35,906 nucleotides of DNA from Heliomarina baculiformis (GTDB taxonomy: Bacteria; Pseudomonadota; Alphaproteobacteria; Rhodobacterales; Rhodobacteraceae). Numbering within the stretch: position 1 is the stretch's first letter; each line of letters opens with the position of its first letter. This document shows positions 7,018 through 14,363 of this stretch, piece by piece. The stretch covers positions 1 to 35,906 of the forward strand of contig NZ_JAIMIC010000021.1 in NCBI RefSeq assembly GCF_019966545.1. Reading direction: 5' to 3'. The position numbers were made by a program, and so were the translations under genes. The notes below the pieces were generated by a model. It did not search any database. It was not told the origin of the DNA and saw only the letters and a list, made by a program, of their open reading frames with translations.

Positions 7018-8183
7018 ACCCCGCCATCCGCATCGGTGCCACGGGTTTTGGTCTTATCGCGGTCTGCTATGGTTTTGCGCGCTTTGCCTTTGGCCTGTTC
7101 CTGCCCGAGATCGACGGTGAACTGGATCTCGGCCCATCGCTAAGCGGCTTGATTTCCGGCGGTTCCTTTGCCGGGTACTGCATCGCCATTATCGCCTCGG
7201 CCATGCTGACCGAGCGGATCGGTGCCCGCGCGGTGGCTGTCGGAGCCTCCCTTGTCGCGGCGCTTGGTATGGCGGGCATCGCGCTTGCGCCGACGCCTCT
7301 GTTCCTTGCGATTGCCGTCATGCTGGCCGGGTCCAGCACGGGTCTCGCCTCGCCGCCCATGGCGGCGGCTGTCGCGGCAGCGGTTCGAAAGAGCCGTCAG
7401 GACATGACCAACACCGTCATCAATGCCGGGACGAGCGCGGGCGTCGCGCTTTCAGGACCTATTGCACTGGCCATCGCCGGGCAGTGGCGGATGGCCTTCG
7501 GCGTATTCGCGGCGGTTGCGCTGGTGCTGGCGGTGGCCGCCATGTTCGCGTTGCCTGACGCCCGTGGTGAAAGTCGCACCGGTGGGTTTCCCCCGATTGG
7601 CGGCACGATGGTGCGGCTGATCTTGGCGTCCTTCCTGATGGGCGCGGCAAGCACGGCGCTGTGGTCTTTTGGCGGTCAGCTTGTTTCGCAGCAGATGGGG
7701 TGGGGCACCGGTGGGTCCAGTCTTCTCTGGACCTGCATTGGCGCTGGCGGGATTGTCGGCGCCTGGGCCGGGACGCTGGTCAGCCGGTTTGGCCTTGACC
7801 CTGTCCATCGGGTTTTTCTGGGACTCACGGCCGTCAGCATCCTTGCGGTCGGCTCTGGTTTGACGAGCGGCGTTGTCCCGCTTATCGGCGGGGCCGTGTT
7901 TGGCGCGGCCTATGTCATGCTGACCGGAGTGTATCTGGTCTGGGGGACCAATGCCCTGCCGGAGCGTCCCGCGACCGGCCTTATGGTCGGATTCCTGACC
8001 ATCGCCGTGGGGCAGACGGCGGGTGCCCCGGTCTTTGGACTATTGATGGCAGGTCAGGGAGCGGGGGCCGCTGTTGCGTGCTTTGCTGTGGTGGCGCTGC
8101 TCGCCGGTTTCTTTCGGTCGGGCGCTTTGCCGGGCGTCGCAACAACGACGACGCCAGTTTCAGTGCGGTGTACGTGCCATTAG
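7014..8183 (+). CDS. Major facilitator superfamily transporter (YbfB/YjiJ-like)
   Basis: 389 aa with twelve predicted membrane helices. The start GFGLIAVCYGFARFAFGLFL matches the YbfB/YjiJ-type MFS N-terminus. The loop TERIGARAV is the degenerate motif A position, and SSTGLASPPMAAAVAAAVR follows helix 4. Overlap with the TetR gene makes it the likely efflux pump controlled by that repressor; its substrate is unknown. The last 16 residues after helix 12 (GVATTTTPVSVRCTCH) look unlike a normal tail and may reflect a late frame change, without loss of any helix. Confidence 0.9.
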   Translation: MNPAIRIGATGFGLIAVCYGFARFAFGLFLPEIDGELDLGPSLSGLISGGSFAGYCIAIIASAMLTERIGARAVAVGASLVAALGMAGIALAPTPLFLAIAVMLAGSSTGLASPPMAAAVAAAVRKSRQDMTNTVINAGTSAGVALSGPIALAIAGQWRMAFGVFAAVALVLAVAAMFALPDARGESRTGGFPPIGGTMVRLILASFLMGAASTALWSFGGQLVSQQMGWGTGGSSLLWTCIGAGGIVGAWAGTLVSRFGLDPVHRVFLGLTAVSILAVGSGLTSGVVPLIGGAVFGAAYVMLTGVYLVWGTNALPERPATGLMVGFLTIAVGQTAGAPVFGLLMAGQGAGAAVACFAVVALLAGFFRSGALPGVATTTTPVSVRCTCH

Positions 8184-8375
8184 GCGGCGAATACGCGTCC
8201 CATCTTGAAGTTGTGGCGCGCGTCCTTTGCGCGATGCCGGTTCGTTGGCTGCTCTGCGAGGACTGCACAGAGGTATTTTGGCGACCGGGTCTGTTCACCT
8301 TTTCGCAAGCGATGGAAACTTTCGGCCGGATACACGTTGTGCCCGTCAGAAATGCAAACCTGACTGGAGGCCATC

Positions 8376-9749
8376 ATGAGCAGCCCGATCACCACGATTA
8401 ACCCTGCAACCGAAGAAAAGATCGAAACCTACAACCTGATGTCGGATCAGGAGGTCAAGGATGCGATCAAAGCCTGCCATACCGCCTTCCAAGACTGGCG
8501 TCATGTTTCGCTGGATGACCGCGCGGCCAAGATCAAGGCGATCGGTAAGGCCCTGCGCGACAACAAGGAAGATTTCGCCCAGCTGATGACCCGCGAAGTC
8601 GGCAAGCTGATCGGCGACAGCCGGGACGAAATCGACCTTTGTGCGGCGATTTGCGATTTCACTGCGGCGCAGGGTCCCAAGGAACTGGCCGACGAAGAGC
8701 GCGATATTCCCGATGGCAAAGGCGTTGTGACCTATTCGCCGATTGGGGTCATCTATGGTATGCAGCCGTGGAACTTTCCCTGCTATCAGGTCATTCGCTA
8801 CACCGTCGCCAACCTGATGGCGGGCAACGGCGTGCTGCTCAAGCATGCGGCGAACTGTACCGGCAGCGGCCTGTTCCTGCGTGAAGTCATGGAGAAGGCC
8901 GGTCTGCCGAAGAACCTCTTTACCGTGCTGCTTATCGACCACGATCAATCGGACGAGGTTATCGCCAATGATCTTGTCCGGGGTGTGACCCTGACCGGCA
9001 GCGACGGCGCCGGTCGCGTCGTGGCCCAACAGGCGGCGAAACATCTCAAGAAGACCGTGCTGGAGCTTGGCTCGAACGATGCCTACCTTGTTCTGGATGA
9101 CGCCGATCTCGACCTTGCGGTGGAAACCTGTGTTGCCGGGCGGCTTTACAACAACGGTCAGACCTGCGTGAACGCCAAGCGTTTCATCGTGACCGAAGCG
9201 AATTACGACGCCTTTGTCGAACGCTTCACCGAGAAGATGAAAGCGATGGAAATGGTCGACCCGTCCGATGCCAAAAGCGGTCTGGGGCCGATGGCGCGTA
9301 TCGACCTGCGCGACGATCTGGCTAAGCAGGTCGAGGAGAGCGTCGAAAAAGGGGCTAAGGTTCTCTGCGGCGGCGAGGTTCCGGACCGCAAAGGTGCCTA
9401 TTACCCGGCGACCGTCCTTGTCGACGTCGCCCCCGGGCAGCCTGCCTATGATGACGAGCTTTTCGGACCGGTGGCGTCGGTTATCCGAGCCAAGGATGAC
9501 GAAGACGCCATGCGGATCGCCAACGACAGCCGGTATGGCCTTGGCGGCGGTATCTTCTCGAAAAACACCGAGAGGGCACGTGAACTGGCGTCGAAGTATT
9601 TCGACACCGGTATGGTCTGTATCAACAAGTACAACCTCGCCATTCCGAACATGCCGTTCGGCGGGGTCAAGGACAGTGGCTATGGCCGCGAACATGGCGG
9701 GTTCGGGATGAAAGAATTCGTCAACGCCAAGTCGCTTTACATGGCTTAA
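8376..9749 (+). CDS. Succinate-semialdehyde-type aldehyde dehydrogenase (NAD(P)-dependent)
   Basis: 457 aa, full length for the compact SSADH (GabD/Sad-like) branch of the aldehyde dehydrogenase superfamily. Catalytic residues are all present: Asn133 in PWNFP, Glu230 in LELGSNDAYLV, and nucleophile Cys264 in NNGQTCVNAKRF. GSDGAGRVV is the cofactor-loop position (GSxxxG), and FGPV and PFGGVKDSGYGREHG follow at the C-terminus. The enzyme would oxidise succinate semialdehyde or a related aldehyde to the acid in the cytosol. ctggag lies 7 bases before the ATG. It stands alone, with no GABA transaminase nearby, so the substrate is inferred from family only. Residues KHAANCTGSG differ slightly from the more common KHASNV form. 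Confidence 0.92.
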   Translation: MSSPITTINPATEEKIETYNLMSDQEVKDAIKACHTAFQDWRHVSLDDRAAKIKAIGKALRDNKEDFAQLMTREVGKLIGDSRDEIDLCAAICDFTAAQGPKELADEERDIPDGKGVVTYSPIGVIYGMQPWNFPCYQVIRYTVANLMAGNGVLLKHAANCTGSGLFLREVMEKAGLPKNLFTVLLIDHDQSDEVIANDLVRGVTLTGSDGAGRVVAQQAAKHLKKTVLELGSNDAYLVLDDADLDLAVETCVAGRLYNNGQTCVNAKRFIVTEANYDAFVERFTEKMKAMEMVDPSDAKSGLGPMARIDLRDDLAKQVEESVEKGAKVLCGGEVPDRKGAYYPATVLVDVAPGQPAYDDELFGPVASVIRAKDDEDAMRIANDSRYGLGGGIFSKNTERARELASKYFDTGMVCINKYNLAIPNMPFGGVKDSGYGREHGGFGMKEFVNAKSLYMA

Positions 9750-9757
9750 GGCTTTTC

Positions 9758-9789
9758 GCCTGCTCCGGTCCTCGCAGATCGGGGCGGGC
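9758..9789. terminator. Hairpin between convergent genes
   Basis: gcctgctccg (9758-9767) pairs with cggggcgggc (9780-9789) over ten positions, two of them G-U. It lies between the convergent dehydrogenase and XRE genes and has no T-tract, so termination is uncertain. Confidence 0.35.
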
Positions 9790-9836
9790 AATTCCGTGCG
9801 GGGGTAGAACAATGAACCCGTTGCCGGATTGCCCTG

Positions 9837-11582
9837 TTACATGAGGCGCAGAGCGAAGGCTGCGCCGAGTGACAGGATAGGCCGCATGATCTGCGGGGAG
9901 GCGGCCAGCAGGAGCACCGGAGAGACGGCCAGCACGAGCCAGGCTCCGTAGAACATTACAAACCGCATAGTTACGAGCGTGCCGATGGTCGCGTCGAACC
10001 GGTCATCTGAGTCGCTTTGTTCCAGCCGTTTAACCGCGAAGCGTTCCACCGTGACGCGTGTCAGCGCCCCAGCGGCCAGCGGCGCCACGACAAATCCAAA
10101 ATGAAGCAGGGTCCAGAGAACGGTTGTCAGCGCCATGGCCGTCAGCCAGAGGCCACGCCCCCACGGGTCGGCGGCGCTTTGGGTCAGGAAATCCGCGCTT
10201 TGCATTTCTACCCCGAGGCCCAAGTCGAGAGCCTGTAGTGCCAGACCGATCAGAACCACCGTCAACACCATGAAAATGATCGCGAGCACCAGGTCGAGAA
10301 GCATGAAGAGCGCAATGCCCGGCAAGCGTTCGCCAGATCGCGCCACGTGGAGCCCGATCGAGTGGCTTACTCCGAGCGAAAGGTAATCGAGCGCGGCATT
10401 CGACAAGGGCAGGGCCAGCCAGGACAGGGCGAAGAGGCCGATCATGCCGTCAGTGATCGCGGAAAACTGGTTGGCGACCACGATGCCGGCAAGCGAGATC
10501 AGCGCGCCGAACCCGATACCGCCTCCGGCTGCCGCAAGTTGACCGGCCCGCAGATGCGGCATGGAGCCCGCAATCAGGCTGCTGACGAGGCCCGCACATC
10601 CACCGACGAGGCCGCCGATGATAAAACCTTCGCAGAGCGACCGGAGAAAGCCGAGGAAACCATCGTCGGTCAGACCGGAACTTATTGCCGCCATCAGGCC
10701 GAAAGCCACCCCGCCCGCCGCGCCGTAGAAGGCGGCGCGCCTTGGACGCAGGGTCGAAATCGCGGCCACGCAGGGTACGCTGAACAAGGCGGCGGCGATC
10801 ATGGTCTGGGTGCCGATGTAGTCGGCAAGCCCGCAGGAGATGCCCGCGATCAACGCGACGCCAGCAAGACGTGCCGCTGTCTGCTTTTCGCTGAGGGAGC
10901 GCAGGCCGAAGGGGCGCACGAGGCGGATGCAGAATACCATCGCCAGCAACAAAAGCGTGACGTTTGCATGGGGCAGGAAAGGAGAGACACCGGTGCCGAT
11001 CCAGAACTTGCTGTAAAAAGGGCGGATCGAACCGATGGTGATGTCGCCCTGAGAAAAGCTCAGCAAGCCTGCGGCGACGAGATAAAGCATGCTGAGCGCA
11101 TAACAGGTCATCAGGCTTTGCAGGCTGAAGGGCGCACCGGTCCAGACCCGGAGCACGTCCAACCCGGCGATCAGCCTGTCGCGAAAGATGTCCGACATCG
11201 ATCTGTCGAGAACTGCCGCCGTGTGCCGGTTGAGAAACCGCGCGATGGCCTTGTCGTCGAGGGCCGGAGCCTGCCCTGCCTGCTGCGCCTCGAGCGCGCG
11301 CAATCGTGCCTCAATGGGGGAGGGCGCGTCGGAGAGAGGCCAGCGCAAAGACGCAGGTACATCCTCGACACTTAATCCAAGCGCGCCGCTCAGCTTTTGC
11401 GCCGTGCTCGGCGTGATGGTTTTAAGGCGGTTGTTCTCGATGGCCGATACGAATGACTTGCGGTCCGGGTTGCCCAGTGCGTCGGCGGCGAGCGCTTCCT
11501 GGCTGAGCCCGAGCGTCTGCCTGCGCTGGCGAACCAGTTTGCCAAAGGCTTGAAAGTCCTCAACTTCCGTTTTCTCGGCCAT
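9837..11582 (-). CDS. XRE-type helix-turn-helix protein fused to a polytopic membrane domain
   Basis: 581 aa. Residues about 8-72 are a classical Cro/C1 (XRE) DNA-binding domain: FGKLVRQRRQTLGLSQEALA, then FVSAIENNRLKTITPSTAQKL. A short charged linker (IEARLRALEAQQ) leads to about 11-12 hydrophobic helices filling residues about 130-581. This layout implies a membrane-bound regulator whose DNA-binding head is cytosolic. The membrane part has no transporter or enzyme signature that I recognise. Start MAEKTEV is preferred; the frame continues 17 codons further but crosses the palindrome at 11605-11622. It is divergent from a six-span membrane protein starting 234 bases away, which may be its target or partner. 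A frameshifted fusion is unlikely because the frame is continuous and the codon use even. Confidence 0.85.
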   Translation of the reverse strand: MAEKTEVEDFQAFGKLVRQRRQTLGLSQEALAADALGNPDRKSFVSAIENNRLKTITPSTAQKLSGALGLSVEDVPASLRWPLSDAPSPIEARLRALEAQQAGQAPALDDKAIARFLNRHTAAVLDRSMSDIFRDRLIAGLDVLRVWTGAPFSLQSLMTCYALSMLYLVAAGLLSFSQGDITIGSIRPFYSKFWIGTGVSPFLPHANVTLLLLAMVFCIRLVRPFGLRSLSEKQTAARLAGVALIAGISCGLADYIGTQTMIAAALFSVPCVAAISTLRPRRAAFYGAAGGVAFGLMAAISSGLTDDGFLGFLRSLCEGFIIGGLVGGCAGLVSSLIAGSMPHLRAGQLAAAGGGIGFGALISLAGIVVANQFSAITDGMIGLFALSWLALPLSNAALDYLSLGVSHSIGLHVARSGERLPGIALFMLLDLVLAIIFMVLTVVLIGLALQALDLGLGVEMQSADFLTQSAADPWGRGLWLTAMALTTVLWTLLHFGFVVAPLAAGALTRVTVERFAVKRLEQSDSDDRFDATIGTLVTMRFVMFYGAWLVLAVSPVLLLAASPQIMRPILSLGAAFALRLM

Positions 11583-11604
11583 GAAAACCCATGAAAAGCG
11601 GCGG

Positions 11605-11622
11605 GTTACAAAATTCTGTAAC
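11605..11622. promoter_or_regulatory. Palindrome upstream of the XRE-membrane gene (candidate operator)
   Basis: GTTACA (11605-11610), six-base spacer AAATTC, TGTAAC (11617-11622): perfect 6-bp arms, 23 bases before the XRE start codon. XRE regulators bind such symmetric sites and often control themselves. Confidence 0.55.
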
Positions 11623-11815
11623 GTTTTGGTCACCGCTGGAAGGCCCGGGCTTTCCTACCCTGAATATGCCGCGAGCGGGTCGATCTCACGCTTGGTCTTT
11701 CCAAGGCACAGTCTACAGGCAGCGCCCGGAACGCCAAGAAATAGTTTCAGATCCACAGCACCCGGGAATTGGCGGCCCTGACCTTTTGGACAACCGCGCA
11801 ACCGGGTGGATTGAT

Positions 11816-12532
11816 ATGGAAAGCAGATTTCAGAACGGGATCCAGGCCGTTGGCCGGACAAGTTTACATGACGGTCGCGGTGACCCACGACGCTCATTTT
11901 TTCGTTCACGGCTGAGCGGACCGGGCGGCTTCTATAATCTCGGCAATGTGATTGCGCTGTTTTCGGGCTTTGCGTTGAAACTCTACGTCGATCAGGGGCA
12001 GGCGGGTGTTCTCGAGACGCTATACAGCTATCTGGTCGGCAATTCCGGGGCGACGTTCCTGACGCTGGCGATGATCCTCTTCCTGATCTCGGGCGAAGTC
12101 TATCATCATGCGGGCAAGCCGGACACGCGGGCGGCACTGCTGCATTGGGCCGATTTCATTTCGGGACTGGCGGCGATTTCGCTGACGGTCGCGCTGCTCT
12201 GGCTGGGTGAAACGACGGCGGCCTGGGTGGCGGGCGTGATGCTGGTGGCGGGCAAGCTTGGATGCGCCGCCCTGCCGGTTTTTGCCAAACGGGACACGAC
12301 GCGGCTGGAACGCCTGCTCCGGATAACCGTGGCGGCGAGCCGCGCTCCTTCGCTCGTGGCGCTGGGGCTGACCGTCTTACCGGCGCTGCGGGGGGAGGTG
12401 GCCTTTGACCTCGTGCTGTTGCCGCTGGTCATGATCCTCTGCTTCCTGCTCTGGCTCTGGGCAGATCTGTTGCTGCTGTTCCGGCACCGTTCGGTGCGGC
12501 GCATCAAGGTTCGTACGCATAAATCTGTCTGA
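11816..12532 (+). CDS. Hypothetical six-span inner-membrane protein
   Basis: 238 aa. An N-terminal 45-residue polar region with many Arg and Gly residues is followed by about six hydrophobic helices (GFYNLGNVIALFSGFALKL; TFLTLAMILFLISGEVY; ISGLAAISLTVALLWL; TAAWVAGVMLVAGKLG; SLVALGLTVLPAL; LLPLVMILCFLLWLWADLLL). The tail is basic. I do not recognise the family. ATG 11816 has ggtgga just upstream; the frame is open further to 11591, but that part is poor protein and overlaps the divergent promoter. The pairing with the membrane-bound XRE gene suggests a shared job at the inner membrane; this is inference. Confidence 0.65.
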   Translation: MESRFQNGIQAVGRTSLHDGRGDPRRSFFRSRLSGPGGFYNLGNVIALFSGFALKLYVDQGQAGVLETLYSYLVGNSGATFLTLAMILFLISGEVYHHAGKPDTRAALLHWADFISGLAAISLTVALLWLGETTAAWVAGVMLVAGKLGCAALPVFAKRDTTRLERLLRITVAASRAPSLVALGLTVLPALRGEVAFDLVLLPLVMILCFLLWLWADLLLLFRHRSVRRIKVRTHKSV

Positions 12533-13064
12533 CAGAGTGGCCACCGAGGTCTCGATACCCGCCGGAATGATAGCTGTCGCGAATTGCGTTGCCTGAGGGG
12601 AATTGGGAGGTGCAACTGCGCTTGATTTCGATACGAGGACAGCAGCAGGCTTCACACGGATCATGCAGTTGCTGTCACCTGTTTCGCCCATGACGTGCCG
12701 CTTGCCCTACGCTGTCTCGGCAATAAGTCATGGCTTTGCTGTGACCTGATCTTTCTGGCGGCTGGCAGCGTGCTTGTGTGCCTTAGTGAGAATTTCAATC
12801 TTGCCTCCACCATGATCCATATTTTCTGGATTTTAATGTCGGCCCTTGGGCTCAGTCTTTCGTATGTAAAGCTCTGTTCCATCGTGCGATGGGGCTATTC
12901 GCCGTAGTCGAAGGGGAGGGGATTTATCAGGTAAGAACGCGGTATTCGTGATAGGCTTGCCTGCGCGTTGCCCGACGTTTTTTGAGGTCGGAATCATTTT
13001 AGCAACGGTTTTGTTCTTCGCAATTTGGCCCGGGAGGGCGCTTTCAACAGCAAGGGAAATTGAA
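12533..13064. other. 532-base gap with no confident gene
   Basis: The only candidate is a 70-codon frame from GTG 12695 to 12907 on the plus strand, encoding a hydrophobic peptide with two possible membrane helices (LIFLAAGSVLVCLS and IHIFWILMSALGLSLSYV). It has no convincing ribosome site, so it is not called. The last 60 bases before 13065 carry the ribosome site aaggga of the next gene. Nothing else is recognised. Confidence 0.4.
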
Positions 13065-13808
13065 ATGAAACACCGGTTTAAAGAATGTCTGGCCGCATCG
13101 GTTTTTGTCGCGGTCTTTGGTGGTATCGCTGCGGTGGCAGCGCCGCTTGTCCCGGGGGGTACGATCATGATGCCCGGGTCGACTGCCGCGTCAAATCCGG
13201 ATCTGGTCGGCGTTGTAGTGCAGGATTCGATACTTGCGACCAACGTGCTTCAGGTGCCGCCGGGGTCGAATCCGTTCTTCAATTTCGCGGATTTCAGCGT
13301 CCAGAACCGCGTGGTGCGGTCAGACGCGGACAGCAATCTGATCTTTGCGCCACGTATCCTTTTCCGTCGCAACGTCACGACATTTCCCTTGCTTGTTAAT
13401 CGTGTCGAGATGTGGGGCTTTAGCGACTTTGCGATAGACGCTTCCTATCGGGTCGATGGCGTCGGTGATCGTGGCCCGACCACGGGGTTCCGGTCCGCAG
13501 ATGGCCAGACGCTGAGTTTTGATTTCGGCTTTCCGCTTTTCGTGAACAACCTGTTCGTTGGGCCGCAGGAGGAAAGCTACTTCTTTTCGCTGAAGTCCGA
13601 CACAAGCACTTTTGCCAATACCGGACGTCTCAGCATCTTTGCCGAGGCTGTCGGCGATCCGGTGCAGGGCCGGGTCTATCGCTTTGATGTGGGAGGGCTG
13701 GCTGTCCCGACAACCACCGTTGTGCCGCTGCCTGCGAGTATGGTCATGCTGATCGGCGCAATTGCGGCCCTGTTTTCGCAGGCGCTGCGTTGGCGGATAA
13801 AGACGTAA
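13065..13808 (+). CDS. Secreted protein with VPLPA-CTERM sorting tail
   Basis: 247 aa. Residues 1-26 are a signal peptide ending in VAA. The middle is a beta-rich soluble region of unknown fold with no cysteines after the signal peptide. The end is VPLPASMVMLIGAIAALF followed by a basic RWRIK: the motif, one membrane helix and basic stop of the VPLPA-CTERM variant of PEP-CTERM tails. Known members are handled by an exosortase and end up on the cell surface or in the exopolysaccharide matrix. No exosortase gene is in this window. ATG 13065 has aaggga 8 bases upstream. The function of the body is unknown. Confidence 0.75.
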   Translation: MKHRFKECLAASVFVAVFGGIAAVAAPLVPGGTIMMPGSTAASNPDLVGVVVQDSILATNVLQVPPGSNPFFNFADFSVQNRVVRSDADSNLIFAPRILFRRNVTTFPLLVNRVEMWGFSDFAIDASYRVDGVGDRGPTTGFRSADGQTLSFDFGFPLFVNNLFVGPQEESYFFSLKSDTSTFANTGRLSIFAEAVGDPVQGRVYRFDVGGLAVPTTTVVPLPASMVMLIGAIAALFSQALRWRIKT

Positions 13809-14363
13809 TCGTTGACTGCGGGCTACACGTGGCGTCTTCCGCCACACTACCGGCAGTAAGTCTTATCGAGTGTGCCGCCGAGGATCGGTAGGGTGACAAC
13901 CTGAACCCGCGCGTTGCGTGTCGTGGGTTCAATACCTTTGGTCCCCGCTACCCGTGTCTTAAAGGACTTTGGCGGGCCAAAATATTCTTCAAATCCAGCG
14001 ATCATCTCGCGGGTCGCATACGAGCGGTTGTGCCGATGAACGTCACCCTCCCGTGGCTCTTTTATCTTATGCCGGCTAATTCAGGCGCCCTTATTTTGTG
14101 CGTATTGAGGGCTTTTGCCTGAAATCGGACCAAAATCATCGCAGAACCGCGCGGTTGTTAACACGATAACCACACTAATTCGCGATCGAAACAGGCCCGC
14201 CAAAAACGGTCTTTTTGTCGTCGTTTAGCTGATCTAGAGACCGACGACCTGTTGGTGTTTGGAACTCGTGGGAAGTTTGGTTACGCAGATGCTTCGAACT
14301 TTGGGTCCGAAAAAATTGAATCGAGCAGGATTTAAGAACTGAATTCGAAGGCATCAAAGAAGC
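13809..14363. other. 555-base non-coding stretch with nested inverted repeats
   Basis: No gene seen. Three inverted repeats stand out: tgaacccgcg / cgtgggttca at about 13901-13930 (one wobble); TTCAGGC-GCCC (14080-14090) with GGGC-tttt-GCCTGAA (14109-14123); and GTCGTCG (14217-14223) with CGACGAC (14242-14248), flanked by CGGTCT / AGACCG. The stretch is more AT-rich than its neighbours and includes the upstream region of the histidine kinase. A small RNA or regulatory leader is possible but unproven. Confidence 0.45.

Noticed and set aside
11591-11815. N-terminal extension of the six-span membrane protein
   Set aside because: The extra 75 codons overlap the divergent promoter region and read as non-protein sequence. 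ATG 11816 with ggtgga is a better start.
12695-12907. 70-codon hydrophobic frame on the plus strand
   Set aside because: GTG start without a visible ribosome site, short, and next to sequence with no other coding signal. Kept only as a remark in the gap entry.
13906-13956. Sequence gtcgtgggttcaatacc..ccccgctacc resembling the T-arm and 3' end of a tRNA, possibly an att copy
   Set aside because: The arms do not pair as a T-stem and it does not match the tRNA-Trp end closely enough. The symmetry there is better explained by the tgaaccc/gggttca hairpin.
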